Origin: CAVZTX01 sp963778375
GTDB lineage: Bacteria; Chloroflexota; Ktedonobacteria; Ktedonobacterales; Ktedonobacteraceae
Direction of reading: 5' to 3'
DNA: 64,000 nucleotides
Assembly (NCBI GenBank): GCA_963778375.1
Contig: CAVZTX010000035.1
Location: forward strand, 1 to 64,000
Part shown: positions 9,123-17,284 of the stretch, piece by piece
Position numbering within the stretch: the stretch's first letter is position 1
Layout of the letters: each line of letters begins with the position of its first letter
Position numbers and translations under genes: made by a program
The notes under the pieces: generated by a model
What the model was told of the DNA's origin: nothing
What the model saw: the letters and a program-made list of their open reading frames with translations, nothing else
Database searches by the model: none

Positions 9123-10415
9123 ATGCCAGAAATCGATAGCGATCATATATTTGGCTTCGACACCCTCTCGGTCCACGCGGGACAGCGACCCGATCCTGCT
9201 ACCGGAGCGAGAGCAGTACCGATCTACCAAACCACCTCCTTCGTCTTTGACGACACCGACCATGCAGCCCACCTTTTCGCACTGCAAAGATTCGGCAACA
9301 TCTACACCCGCATCATGAACCCAACGACTGCCGCCTTTGAAGAGCGCATCGCCGCCCTTGAAGGTGGCACTGGTGCAGTCGCAACAGCCTCCGGCATGGC
9401 CGCACAGATGGCAACCCTCATGACGCTGCTTCGTCCGGGCGATGATCTCATCACCTCAAGCAGCCTCTATGGTGGGACGCATACGCAGTTCGATATCACC
9501 CTACGCACCTGGGGCATCAACACCATCTTTGTCGATAGTACCAACCCTGAAAACTATCGTCGGGCCTTAACCCCGCGCACACGCGCCTTCTACGGTGAAA
9601 CCATTGGCAATCCACGCGGAGACGTGTTAGATATCCGCGCCGTTTCCGATATTGCCCACGAAGCCGGTATCCCTTTGATCATAGATAACACCTTTGCCAC
9701 ACCCTACCTGTGCCGACCTTTCCAGCATGGGGCAGACATCATCGTCCACTCTGCTACCAAATTTATTGGTGGACATGGCACATCCATTGCGGGCGTGCTC
9801 ATCGAATCCGGCAAATTTCCCTGGGATAACGGCAACTTCCCGCACATCGTCGATCCTTCGCCCGGCTATCACGGCGTCCGCTTCTACGAAACGTTCGGTG
9901 ACTTCGCCTTCGTCATGAAAACACGGTGCGAAACAGTACGTGATACCGGTGGATGTATCAGCCCCTTTAACGCATTCCTCCTCCTGCAAGGACTGGAAAC
10001 CCTCTCGCTGCGCATGGAACGGCATTGCCAGAATGCCCTACAGGTCGCACAGTTCTTACAGGAGCATTCCGCCGTCAGTTGGGTACGTTATCCAGGCCTA
10101 CCCAATGACCCATCATATCAGCTAGCTCAACGCTATCTGCCACGAGGCGTTGGCTCCATCTTTACCTTCGGCGTAAAGGGCGGCTACGAAGCAGGCAAGA
10201 CGGTCATCAACAATGTGAAACTGTTCTCACATCTTGCCAACGTTGGTGACGCTCGCAGCCTGATTATCCACCCCGCCAGCACAACCCACCAGCAGCTCTC
10301 GGAAGAAGACCAGTTGGCAGGAGGTGTCACCCCCGACCTGATCCGTCTTTCTATAGGGCTTGAGAATATAGAGGACATACTATGGGACTTAGATCAAGCA
10401 TTGAGATCAACGTAG
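9123..10415 (+). CDS. metY: O-acetylhomoserine sulfhydrylase (aminocarboxypropyltransferase)
   Basis: A 430-residue PLP enzyme of the Cys/Met metabolism family, of the length usual for MetY. It would make homocysteine from O-acetylhomoserine and sulfide in the cytoplasm. Visible markers are TLSVHAGQRPDPATGARAVP at the N terminus, QTTSFVF, the YTRIMNPT segment, ASGMAAQMA, the IIDNTFATPYLC segment and the PLP lysine in HSATKFIGGHGTS. The C-terminal GGVTPDLIRLSIGLE is typical. The ATG follows AGGAGT by about 10 nt. A terminator lies just upstream, so it has its own promoter. The TAG stop codon is the TAG of a GTAGGGACC repeat that begins at 10412, so the 3' end has been set by a repeat. No SAM riboswitch was recognised upstream. 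Confidence 0.95.
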   Translation: MPEIDSDHIFGFDTLSVHAGQRPDPATGARAVPIYQTTSFVFDDTDHAAHLFALQRFGNIYTRIMNPTTAAFEERIAALEGGTGAVATASGMAAQMATLMTLLRPGDDLITSSSLYGGTHTQFDITLRTWGINTIFVDSTNPENYRRALTPRTRAFYGETIGNPRGDVLDIRAVSDIAHEAGIPLIIDNTFATPYLCRPFQHGADIIVHSATKFIGGHGTSIAGVLIESGKFPWDNGNFPHIVDPSPGYHGVRFYETFGDFAFVMKTRCETVRDTGGCISPFNAFLLLQGLETLSLRMERHCQNALQVAQFLQEHSAVSWVRYPGLPNDPSYQLAQRYLPRGVGSIFTFGVKGGYEAGKTVINNVKLFSHLANVGDARSLIIHPASTTHQQLSEEDQLAGGVTPDLIRLSIGLENIEDILWDLDQALRST

Positions 10416-10491
10416 GGACCAATAATGGGTTTTATCTGTTCAACCTGGATAGATGGTGGTTAGCCCCACAAGACGATAAATCGGTCCCTAC
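10412..10491. repeat. Paired REP-like element (80 bp) ending metY
   Basis: An outward-facing pair of arms: GTAGGGACCAAT at 10412-10423 and ATCGGTCCCTAC at 10480-10491, 11 of 12 bases complementary. The 80-bp span matches in length and layout the element at 46846-46925. The left foot GTAG supplies the metY stop codon. Confidence 0.75.
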
Positions 10492-10574
10492 AGGAGGGTT
10501 GGAGTAGTTTGTGAATATCCATATCGGCCCTCGCGTTTTGACTAAAAACTAGAAATACGATAGGGAATGGCTAT

Positions 10575-11057
10575 ATGAATAACTCAATACCTGACATGCA
10601 CGATCGCTTAAAATTTTTGCAGCAGTACCGCCACATCGCCGTTGTCGGCTTCTCTGCTGACCAATATCGCCCCAGCCACTTCGTTGCCATCTACTTGCAA
10701 GCAGAGGGCTACAATATCATCCTCGTCAACCCACGCTACGCCGGGCAAACGTTATTGGGCAAACGTGTCTATGCTACCTTGACCGAAGCAAAAGAGGCGG
10801 GAGAAACGATTGAGATAGTTGATGTTTTTCGACGCGCAGAGGATGTACCACCCGTGGCGGAAGAAGCGATAGCGATTGGCGCAAAGGTCCTCTGGCTGCA
10901 ACTCGGCATACGGAATGAGGCAGCCGCCGATAGAGCCAGACAAGCTGGTCTAATAGTTGTCCAGAATCGCTGCATCAAGATAGAGCATGCCCGATTTTTC
11001 GGAGGGCTGCATACGGTTGGCTTGAATACAGGGGTTATTATGTCACGCAAGCTGTAA
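10575..11057 (+). CDS. CoA-binding domain protein (YccU-like)
   Basis: A 160-residue stand-alone CoA_binding_2 Rossmann protein. The N-terminal YRHIAVVGFSADQYRPSH carries the nucleotide-binding turn and the SxxxxRPS-type segment of the family. NPRYAGQTLLGKRVYATL and VDVFRRAEDVPPV are also characteristic, as is the final WLQLGIRNEAAADRARQAGL followed by the NRCIKIEH motif. Members bind CoA or acyl-CoA; their cellular role is not defined. It lies 160 bp after metY, with a REP-like pair between them, and on the same strand, so it may be read from the same transcript or separately. It is convergent with the following oxidoreductase gene. Confidence 0.88.
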   Translation: MNNSIPDMHDRLKFLQQYRHIAVVGFSADQYRPSHFVAIYLQAEGYNIILVNPRYAGQTLLGKRVYATLTEAKEAGETIEIVDVFRRAEDVPPVAEEAIAIGAKVLWLQLGIRNEAAADRARQAGLIVVQNRCIKIEHARFFGGLHTVGLNTGVIMSRKL

Positions 11058-11108
11058 CAACATCAATATAGACGCTATGACTACCGATTTTTCAAGCCTG
11101 CTGATTTC

Positions 11109-12125
11109 TTACCCAATCGGCCACGCATATCCCGCCGACTGGTAGATAGCCTCAATCGTCGCCAGATTCTCCAGCGTCTCCTCCAGGCTCAGAACCGGGG
11201 AGTTACCGAAACGTATGCATGAGGCAAAATGCTCAACCTCAAGCCGGTACTGATCGATTGCGGAGAAGCGTTGATGGATGGTCTGGCCTTCCAGGGCAAG
11301 CATGACTACCGGCTCGATATTTCCAGGTGTGAATGGCACAGGAATTGTAATCGTTCCTTGCTCCCCAATGATCTCGGCTACCTGGCGTGTAGGAAGCTCG
11401 AAGCTCGAATCGATCAGACCAAAACGCCCATCACCGAAATCGAGCGCGGCATTCGCGGAACGCTCCACCTGACCCTCATTCGGCATGTAGACACGAGCTG
11501 CCACCGCAACAGGCGTATGACCATAAACGGCACGGCAGAAATTGACCGGGTAGCACCCCACATCCATCAACGATCCACCGGCCAACGCGGCCTGGAGCCG
11601 AATATCTTGAGGGCGCGGTGGCAACAGTATATTGAAGGAGAATGACGAGCGTACTAACTTAACATTGCCGATGCGGCCCTCAGCAACCTGCTCCAATGCC
11701 CATATCGTCTGCGGATGGAAGCGATACATAAATGCCTCCATCAGCAGCACCCCATTATCACGTGCAACCTCGGCCATTGACGCACCCTGCTTAGCAGTTA
11801 TAGCCAGAGGCTTCTCACACAACACGTGCTTACCCGCCTGCATAGCCCGAATAGACCACTCCGCGTGCAGACTGTTTGGCAAAGGATTGTAAATAGCCTC
11901 AATTTCGGGATCATTTATCAGACTTTCGTAGTCTCCATAAATACGAAGATTGGGCATTGAAGAGAATAACTCTCGCACACGTTCAGGGTTACGGCTCGCG
12001 ACCGCCACCAACTCACTATTCGAAGAAGACAGAATGGCAGGGATTACGCGCTTAACACCAATATTCGCGACACTCAGCACACCCCAGCGCACCGGACTTG
12101 TATAAGAACCTGGAACAGACTGCAT
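11109..12125 (-). CDS. Gfo/Idh/MocA family NAD(P)-dependent oxidoreductase
   Basis: A 338-residue protein with an N-terminal Rossmann fold (RWGVLSVANIGVKRVIPAI), the conserved GKHVLCEKPLAI with the catalytic EKP lysine, and EAFMYRFHPQ in place of the usual (M)xRxxP loop. The C-terminal half is the family's open beta-sheet domain. The family oxidises or reduces sugars, inositols or related polyols using NAD(P); the substrate cannot be told from this sequence. GAGG lies 5 nt before the ATG. The promoter region carries a GTAG-type hairpin at 12160-12181. It is a single-gene unit, convergent with the CoA-binding protein gene. Confidence 0.9.
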   Translation of the reverse strand: MQSVPGSYTSPVRWGVLSVANIGVKRVIPAILSSSNSELVAVASRNPERVRELFSSMPNLRIYGDYESLINDPEIEAIYNPLPNSLHAEWSIRAMQAGKHVLCEKPLAITAKQGASMAEVARDNGVLLMEAFMYRFHPQTIWALEQVAEGRIGNVKLVRSSFSFNILLPPRPQDIRLQAALAGGSLMDVGCYPVNFCRAVYGHTPVAVAARVYMPNEGQVERSANAALDFGDGRFGLIDSSFELPTRQVAEIIGEQGTITIPVPFTPGNIEPVVMLALEGQTIHQRFSAIDQYRLEVEHFASCIRFGNSPVLSLEETLENLATIEAIYQSAGYAWPIG

Positions 12126-12159
12126 CGTATCCTCATCCTTCCTTCATGTATAGTTAAGA

Positions 12160-12181
12160 GTGACCCTTGCGGTCGCCCTAC
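12160..12181 (-). repeat. A-type REP-like hairpin
   Basis: Read on the minus strand this is GTAGGGCGACC, then GCAAG, then GGTCAC. A GTAG foot precedes a short stem with a loop complementary in type to the CTTGT/CTTGC loops of other copies. It lies between the PAP2 gene and the Gfo/Idh gene. Confidence 0.6.
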
Positions 12182-12217
12182 CAGCCGATCTTCAATGTAT
12201 GATGGAACGAATACTCA

Positions 12218-12883
12218 TCAAGCCAGGCGCAGCGTTTGAGCAAAGCGGATCACCGCGTTGGTAGGTTGGCGTAGCCATCGACGCAGCACTGTCACAATAC
12301 AGGCCGCAATCAGGCCATCTATCGCGCCACCAAGGATATCCCCTGGATAATGCACTCCCACATAAATACGCGCCAAGCCAATACTACATGCTACCACAAC
12401 TGCAACCAGCGTCAGCAGAAATAGTACTAACATTGATGCAAAACCTGATGTACGCCAACCTGCTGTACGCTTGCGCCATGCAGAGATCAATGGCGGCAAG
12501 AGCACAAGCACAAGCATTCCCACAACCGCAAATGCCCACGCCGCATGATCGCTTGGAAACGACCCATCGGCAGCATGACTGACCAGGAGATGCACCTTAT
12601 GGCTGATAAATGGACGCGGCTCAAACACAAACTGCTCGATTAAAAGATTCAAACCATACGCCAGAAGGCACGCCAGCGCCACCCACAACACAAGCGCCCG
12701 CCGCTCCTGTAACAATTCAGCCTCACCTGGAAGCAATGAACGTTTTCTCCATTTGAGCGGTACTCCCCACACCATTATGAGCAAAAGCGGAAAGAAGAAA
12801 ATCAGCGAATTGGCGCAGAAAACCATCACTGCATCATAGAAGGGATGTGCACCTGCGGGAGCATTAATTTCCTGAAAAAGCAT
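12218..12883 (-). CDS. PAP2-family phosphatase, undecaprenyl-diphosphatase type
   Basis: A 221-residue polytopic membrane protein with the three acid-phosphatase motifs: FEPRPF (short form of KxxxxxxRP), FPSDH, and ARIYVGVHYPGD with the catalytic His and Asp. The opening MLFQEINAPAGAHPFYDAVM resembles BcrC-type undecaprenyl pyrophosphate phosphatases, which recycle the peptidoglycan lipid carrier. I place the start at 12883 because it matches the family's first residues. The frame continues to 12994, but those extra 37 codons run into a REP hairpin and a duplicated piece of the next gene, and no good ribosome site precedes either candidate. An in-frame TTG just upstream is another possibility. 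It lies downstream of the metal transporter operon on the same strand, but it is not functionally linked by sequence. Confidence 0.8.
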   Translation of the reverse strand: MLFQEINAPAGAHPFYDAVMVFCANSLIFFFPLLLIMVWGVPLKWRKRSLLPGEAELLQERRALVLWVALACLLAYGLNLLIEQFVFEPRPFISHKVHLLVSHAADGSFPSDHAAWAFAVVGMLVLVLLPPLISAWRKRTAGWRTSGFASMLVLFLLTLVAVVVACSIGLARIYVGVHYPGDILGGAIDGLIAACIVTVLRRWLRQPTNAVIRFAQTLRLA

Positions 12884-12946
12884 ATAGTTGAGTTGCAATA
12901 AACCTGAGAACACCGGGATTGTTCCTCCTATCACTTGGGATAGGAA

Positions 12947-13050
12947 TATTATATGCGCTGTGGCAAGATGTACTTTACGACCGGACAGGCACAAGGCACT
13001 GTCCCTACAGCTTGAGGAGTATTATATACGTTGTGGCGAGATGTTTTTTA
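12947..13050. repeat. A-type hairpin flanked by a 31-bp imperfect direct duplication
   Basis: Bases 12947-12977 and 13020-13050 match at 26 of 31 positions and are offset by 73 bp. The second copy is the 3' end of the permease gene (its stop lies there); the first is a non-coding copy. Between them is a GTAG hairpin with GGACAG (12983-12988) and CTGTCC (12999-13004), closed by CTAC at 13005-13008 on the plus strand. Confidence 0.65.
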
Positions 13051-13915
13051 GATAGCTGCTCCCAACTACTGCAACATAGCTCAAAAAGGCTAGCATGCTG
13101 ATGCAGACGCTACTGGGATACCCCGCATAAAAACCAATGGTAATACCAAGCCACGTGAAGACAACGGCCAGTCCGGCAGCCACCACGAGTGCCACATAGG
13201 GACGACCAGTCACCTGATTCGCGATTGCTGCTGGCAAGAGCAGTAGCGCGAACACCAGCAGCGCACCTACTGCTAGAGTCGCTTCACTAACCGTAATTGC
13301 TAACAGCATCATGAAGAAGAGGCCTAGTCCGTTCACTGGCACGCCTTGCGCCACCGCCACATCCGGGTCCAGCGAGGCGAAAAGCAATGGCCGTACGATC
13401 AGGAGCAAGGCCAGCACCGCTAGCCCGCTGATGAGTGCAATAGTCCGCGTCTGCTCGACAGAGATGCCTAGGATATTCCCGAACAACACCGTCACGCCTG
13501 AAAAGCCCGTACCCGTTCCACTAGCATGCGAGGTGAACAAATTCAGGAAGAGCACACCCAATCCCAGCACCCAGGCCAACACCGTCCCAATAGCCACATC
13601 GCGTCCCCGCAGGCGTTCGCCGAACCCTCCCATCACGACTGCTGCCCCGATGGTGGTCACCAGCAGGCTCGCAAGCGGATTGATGCCCAACGCGGCACCA
13701 CCCAACGCTCCTGTAAAAGCTACATCTGAAAGCGACTCGCCCGCGAAGGCCTGGTGACGTAGCACAACAAAATAGCCGACCAGCCCGGCGACGAGGCTCA
13801 GGATAGTACCGGCGAATAAAGCCTGCCGCATGAAGTCGTATTGCAGCATCGACTGCACATCCTGCCAGAGGTTCAAGCTGAAAGGAGGAAGCACCCCTGC
13901 TAACACAGCACTCAT
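13022..13915 (-). CDS. Metal ABC transporter permease (ZnuB/MntB type), second subunit
   Basis: A 297-residue ABC-3 family permease with about eight or nine hydrophobic helices. It shows the family segment RHQAFAGESLSDVAFTGALG and the later LFASLDPDVAVAQGVPV, both shared with the adjacent paralogue (RSQSFAGHSLANVGFAGATG; FASLDPAVAVASGVPV). The two permeases probably form the heterodimeric membrane channel of one Zn or Mn importer. The start codon overlaps the preceding permease stop by 4 nt (ATGA arrangement), which indicates translational coupling. Its 3' end has been copied downstream around an A-type repeat. The metal is inferred from the Zur-like regulator next to the operon. Confidence 0.9.
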   Translation of the reverse strand: MSAVLAGVLPPFSLNLWQDVQSMLQYDFMRQALFAGTILSLVAGLVGYFVVLRHQAFAGESLSDVAFTGALGGAALGINPLASLLVTTIGAAVVMGGFGERLRGRDVAIGTVLAWVLGLGVLFLNLFTSHASGTGTGFSGVTVLFGNILGISVEQTRTIALISGLAVLALLLIVRPLLFASLDPDVAVAQGVPVNGLGLFFMMLLAITVSEATLAVGALLVFALLLLPAAIANQVTGRPYVALVVAAGLAVVFTWLGITIGFYAGYPSSVCISMLAFLSYVAVVGSSYLKNISPQRI

Positions 13916-14835
13916 ACCTCACCTCCCACATCTGATCCTCGAACTAGCACGCGCTTGCTCCGCCCTCTCCGATCAAAAATATAACGTCCACCACGTACAA
14001 GGATATAGCTCCCAAAGGCGAAGGTGGTGATGAAAAAGCCGACAGGGTAAGGTGTAAAGTAGCCAACAGCCAATCCTACCCACGTGAAGATCAGCGCCAG
14101 GGCAACCGCAACCACTACAGCTATAGCTGGACGCGTAGTAACATACTGTGCAATGGCAGCAGGCGTGACCAGCAGTGCAAAGATGAGCAGCACCCCTACG
14201 ACCTGCACAGCTATAGCAACCTCCAACGCCAACAGCACAAGGAATCCAAGGGAGAGTAGACGTACCGGCACCCCACTCGCCACTGCCACAGCAGGATCAA
14301 GTGAGGCAAAAAATAAAGGCCGGGCGATAAAGAGGAGTACAGCCACGAGCACGAGCGTCGAGATACCAATTACGCCTATGTCCGCATCCCGAATCCCTAG
14401 CACGTTGCCAAATAGCACATTGTAGACGTTAGCAGCATATTCCGATGTCGCCAGGTGAATAAAAAGAAAACCAAGAGCGAGTGAAGCGGTAAGCACGGCC
14501 CCAACCGCGATATCGCTTTGGCGGGTCTCTCGCTCAGCTACGTTAAGCGTCTGAATGCTCACCGCGGCAAGCAATCCTGCTAGAAAGAGGCCCACGACTG
14601 GGGGAATGCCGAAGAGGACCGCTCCTGTTGCTCCCGCGAATCCAACATTGGCCAGACTGTGCCCAGCAAAACTCTGACTGCGTAGCACCATGAAATAGCC
14701 CATAATTCCAGCAGTAATCGCCACCAGCGTTCCGGCAAGATAGGCATTTTGCATGAAGTGGTAGTGCAGGAGTATCTGAATGTCCGCGACGAGATCCCAA
14801 CTGGGTTGGATGTTGTCAGCGAAGACGATGAGCAT
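13912..14835 (-). CDS. Metal ABC transporter permease (ZnuB/MntB type), first subunit
   Basis: A 307-residue ABC-3 family integral membrane protein. The segment VLRSQSFAGHSLANVGFAG holds the cytoplasmic coupling helix that contacts the ATPase, and FASLDPAVAVASGVPV is the second family signature. The N terminus (residues ~20-55) and later helices match the neighbouring permease, so the pair arose by duplication. Its start lies 20 bp inside the end of the ATPase gene and its stop overlaps the next permease start, so all are in one tightly coupled operon. The C-terminal tail after the last helix is Arg/Lys rich (RRGRSKRVLVRG), consistent with a cytoplasmic end. Confidence 0.9.
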   Translation of the reverse strand: MLIVFADNIQPSWDLVADIQILLHYHFMQNAYLAGTLVAITAGIMGYFMVLRSQSFAGHSLANVGFAGATGAVLFGIPPVVGLFLAGLLAAVSIQTLNVAERETRQSDIAVGAVLTASLALGFLFIHLATSEYAANVYNVLFGNVLGIRDADIGVIGISTLVLVAVLLFIARPLFFASLDPAVAVASGVPVRLLSLGFLVLLALEVAIAVQVVGVLLIFALLVTPAAIAQYVTTRPAIAVVVAVALALIFTWVGLAVGYFTPYPVGFFITTFAFGSYILVRGGRYIFDRRGRSKRVLVRGSDVGGEV

Positions 14836-15682
14836 GGTAGCTCACCTCCTCTTCCGGTTGCCCTACCACCACGATCCGTCCATCGCTAGCCCGCAGTACC
14901 TCGATAGGAGTAGCGTAAAGGCGTGAAAGCGTCTCGTTAGTGATTACCTCTTCCGGCGTCCCAACTTCAACCTGCTCATGTGCAATATACACGACGCGAT
15001 CGACTGCTGAAAGGATGGGATTGATATCATGTGCCACCATCAGTACCGCTGCACCTGTATCCCGACTGATTTGCCGGATCACGTTTGAAACACCTTGCTG
15101 GTTTCGCAGATCAAGACTCTCCAGTGGCTCGTCCAGAGCCAGAATGCGCGGTCGCCTCACCAACGCCTGCGCGATCAACAGCCGCTGCTGCTCTCCCCCG
15201 GAGAGTTCCCCAATGGGCCGATCAGCATACGATGCAGCACCAACCAGCTCGATGGCCTCCTGGACACGGCGCATAGCCTCTCGCGCTTTGTCCCGTTGAA
15301 GGAAGGGTAGTGGCACGCCCCAATTCCTTCCGTCCAGTCCTAACCGCACGATGCTGCGCCCACGGACACGCACATCGGATTCAAAATGGCGTCGTTGTGG
15401 CACATAGCCGATGGCAGCATTCCCGCGCCGTGCTGGCTCGCCCAACACAGAGATAGTCCCACCTGAGAGCGGAACCAGCCCAAGGATCGCCTTGAGCAAG
15501 GTCGACTTGCCCGCCCCATTGGGGCCGAGGATAGCGAGAAACTCCCCTGGCTGCACTGAAAGCTCCACCCTCTGCCAGATGGTACGGCCGCCCAAGGTGA
15601 CGGCTGCCCCTTCCACCTGAATCACGGGAGGCAGGAGATCAGAGGTAGATATGGGTGAAGTGTCAGGCGACTGATATGTCAT
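14816..15682 (-). CDS. Metal ABC transporter ATP-binding protein (ZnuC/MntA type)
   Basis: A 288-residue nucleotide-binding subunit with Walker A GPNGAGKST, the Q-loop segment IGYVPQRRHFE, the ABC signature LSGGEQQR, Walker B ILALDEP and the switch histidine in VAHD. The segment between the Q-loop and the signature is about 25 residues longer than in many homologues. The ATG at 15682 follows AAGGAG by 11 nt; a GTG directly before it gives an 8-nt spacing and could be the real start. The upstream frame to 15715 has no better site. Operon order is solute-binding protein, ATPase, permease, permease, with a 51-bp gap after the first gene and overlaps afterwards. Confidence 0.92.
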   Translation of the reverse strand: MTYQSPDTSPISTSDLLPPVIQVEGAAVTLGGRTIWQRVELSVQPGEFLAILGPNGAGKSTLLKAILGLVPLSGGTISVLGEPARRGNAAIGYVPQRRHFESDVRVRGRSIVRLGLDGRNWGVPLPFLQRDKAREAMRRVQEAIELVGAASYADRPIGELSGGEQQRLLIAQALVRRPRILALDEPLESLDLRNQQGVSNVIRQISRDTGAAVLMVAHDINPILSAVDRVVYIAHEQVEVGTPEEVITNETLSRLYATPIEVLRASDGRIVVVGQPEEEVSYHAHRLR

Positions 15683-15733
15683 CACAACGTCAACTCCTTG
15701 TGAGGTAGCAAGCAAAAACCTGCCGCCCCTCGA

Positions 15734-16675
15734 TTATTTGCCCATAGCCTGTGCCAGGGCACTTTGAATCCCTTGTAATTGAGACGATTGCCACTCCTGA
15801 AACGAGACATTTGCCGGTGTTAGCGTCTCGGTGATTGTTGCCACAGGAATATTTTTAGCCTTCGCTAGATTGATAAGAGCCTGGATATTGTTTGGTGTAT
15901 TCTGTGCGTTGTAGATCAACACCTTGATCTGCTTCTGGTTGATCTGCTGCTCAACGGTCGCTTCATCAGCAGCCGAAATATCTTGCCCCTCTGAGACTGC
16001 CTTGAGATAGGAATAAGGCGTAATCAGATTCAACCCCAGCGCAGGCGCGAGATAGGAAAAGATACTCTCGGTTGCTCCAACCGGGCTACCACTGTATTTC
16101 GCTTTAATGCTTGTAATCAGGTTGTGGTATTGTGCGAGTCCGGTGGTCAAGAATGATTGCGCGGTTTGATCGAACGCGGCAGCATCCGCAGGGTCAAGCA
16201 CTTTCAAATCATCACGTATCTTATTCGCCACCGCCGTCACGTAATCGGGGTTGTACCACATATGTGGATTATCGCCCTCGTGCTTGCCGTTGAAATTGCC
16301 CACGTTCAACTCTTTGCGTCCATTCACGGGATTCGCTTGCAAGAGCTTATCGGCCCAGGGATCATAGCCTGCCCCGTTGACGATCACATACTGAGCTTCA
16401 GCAACCGTCCGCGCATCGGCCGCGGTTGGTTCATAGCTATGGGGATCGGCATTCGGATCAGCAATAATGCTGGTAACATGCACATGACTGCCCCCAACCT
16501 GAGCGGCGATACTGCCCCAAAAATTTTCTGCCGCAACCACCTGCACAGGTCCATCCCCACTAGTAGAAGCCTCAAAGCTAGTGCCACAGGCGACCAGAGC
16601 CAGAAGGGGCAATAGAAGCAGCAGAAAAACTCCCACCAGAGCACGCGGGAAACTCCAAATGTGAGAGCGAGACAT
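15734..16675 (-). CDS. Zinc/manganese ABC transporter substrate-binding lipoprotein
   Basis: A 313-residue cluster A-I binding protein. The signal segment ends in a lipobox LVAC at Cys30, so it is a lipoprotein on the outside of the membrane. Likely metal ligands are in GGSHVHV, ADPHSYEP and DNPHMWYNP, followed by late acidic residues. A long His-rich loop, usual in ZnuA of proteobacteria, is missing; only GKHEGDNPH is present. The ATG at 16675 follows AAGGAG by 7 nt; the frame upstream to 16741 crosses the promoter leader and is not used. It is the first gene of the operon, transcribed from the TTGACA/TATAGT promoter that overlaps the Zur-type operator. Confidence 0.92.
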   Translation of the reverse strand: MSRSHIWSFPRALVGVFLLLLLPLLALVACGTSFEASTSGDGPVQVVAAENFWGSIAAQVGGSHVHVTSIIADPNADPHSYEPTAADARTVAEAQYVIVNGAGYDPWADKLLQANPVNGRKELNVGNFNGKHEGDNPHMWYNPDYVTAVANKIRDDLKVLDPADAAAFDQTAQSFLTTGLAQYHNLITSIKAKYSGSPVGATESIFSYLAPALGLNLITPYSYLKAVSEGQDISAADEATVEQQINQKQIKVLIYNAQNTPNNIQALINLAKAKNIPVATITETLTPANVSFQEWQSSQLQGIQSALAQAMGK

Positions 16676-16721
16676 ACTATTCTCCTTAAGGCTTCGTAAA
16701 ATAGCAAACAGAGTTAGACCC

Positions 16722-16811
16722 TTGGCACTATAAACTTCCATATGATATACTGTCTCAATACTATAGCACTAAACGAGACAGCGTGTCAATAACAATTGAG
16801 ACAAAATCTCA
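16722..16811. promoter_or_regulatory. Divergent promoters with Zur/Fur-type operators
   Basis: Minus strand: -35 TTGACA (16784-16789), an 18-bp spacer and -10 TATAGT (16760-16765), reading into the metal transporter operon. Plus strand: -35 TTGGCA (16722-16727), 18 bp, -10 TATACT (16746-16751), reading into the regulator gene. TGTCTC (16751-16756) and GAGACA (16775-16780) form an inverted repeat that brackets the minus-strand -10 and touches the plus-strand -10. A second inverted repeat, TGAGA-5-TCTCA, lies at 16797-16811. The layout fits one repressor silencing both sides; binding is inferred. Confidence 0.6.
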
Positions 16812-16846
16812 TTTCGCCGGGTGCAAGTAAGCAAAAGGAAGGTAGA

Positions 16847-17278
16847 ATGATAGCGGAGAAAATTTATGCGGCTTTCGATGAGGTGAGCCAGCGTAATACA
16901 CGTCCACGCAAGCTGATTGCAGACCGATTGATAGAGTTGGCCACCAATGGTGAGGATTTCACTGTTGAGGATCTCTGGCAGGAGCTTCGACAGGCCGAAC
17001 CACGTATAGGTCGAGCAACGGTCTATCGCTCGGTGGAAAAGCTGGTCAATATGGGACTACTCGACCGCATCGAGTTCGCGGACGGAACGCATCACTACCG
17101 TGTCTGTGGTGGAAGTAAGCACCACCACCACTTGACCTGCACCCAATGCCATTGCATTGTCGATATCGATATCTGTCTCCCTGCAGACCAATTCGCGGCT
17201 ATTGGAAAGCAGGCTGACTTTGTCATTGAAGGACACGCACTAACCCTTTTTGGCCGCTGTAAAAACTGTCGTACATAA
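16847..17278 (+). CDS. Fur-family metalloregulator, Zur-like
   Basis: A 143-residue winged-helix regulator. The helix-turn-helix segment is FTVEDLWQELRQAEPRIGRA followed by TVYRSVEKLVNMGLLDRI. The metal region has GGSKHHHHLTCTQCHCIVDI and the C-terminal GRCKNC, giving two CxxC-type pairs for the structural zinc and a His cluster for the sensing site. Divergent placement against a Zn/Mn-type importer makes a zinc-uptake repressor the best call; a manganese or peroxide sensor is less likely but not excluded. The ATG at 16847 follows AAGGAAGG by about 5 nt. A TTG at 16796 in frame lies inside the operator region and is rejected as the start. Confidence 0.9.
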   Translation: MIAEKIYAAFDEVSQRNTRPRKLIADRLIELATNGEDFTVEDLWQELRQAEPRIGRATVYRSVEKLVNMGLLDRIEFADGTHHYRVCGGSKHHHHLTCTQCHCIVDIDICLPADQFAAIGKQADFVIEGHALTLFGRCKNCRT

Positions 17279-17284
17279 GGTAAT

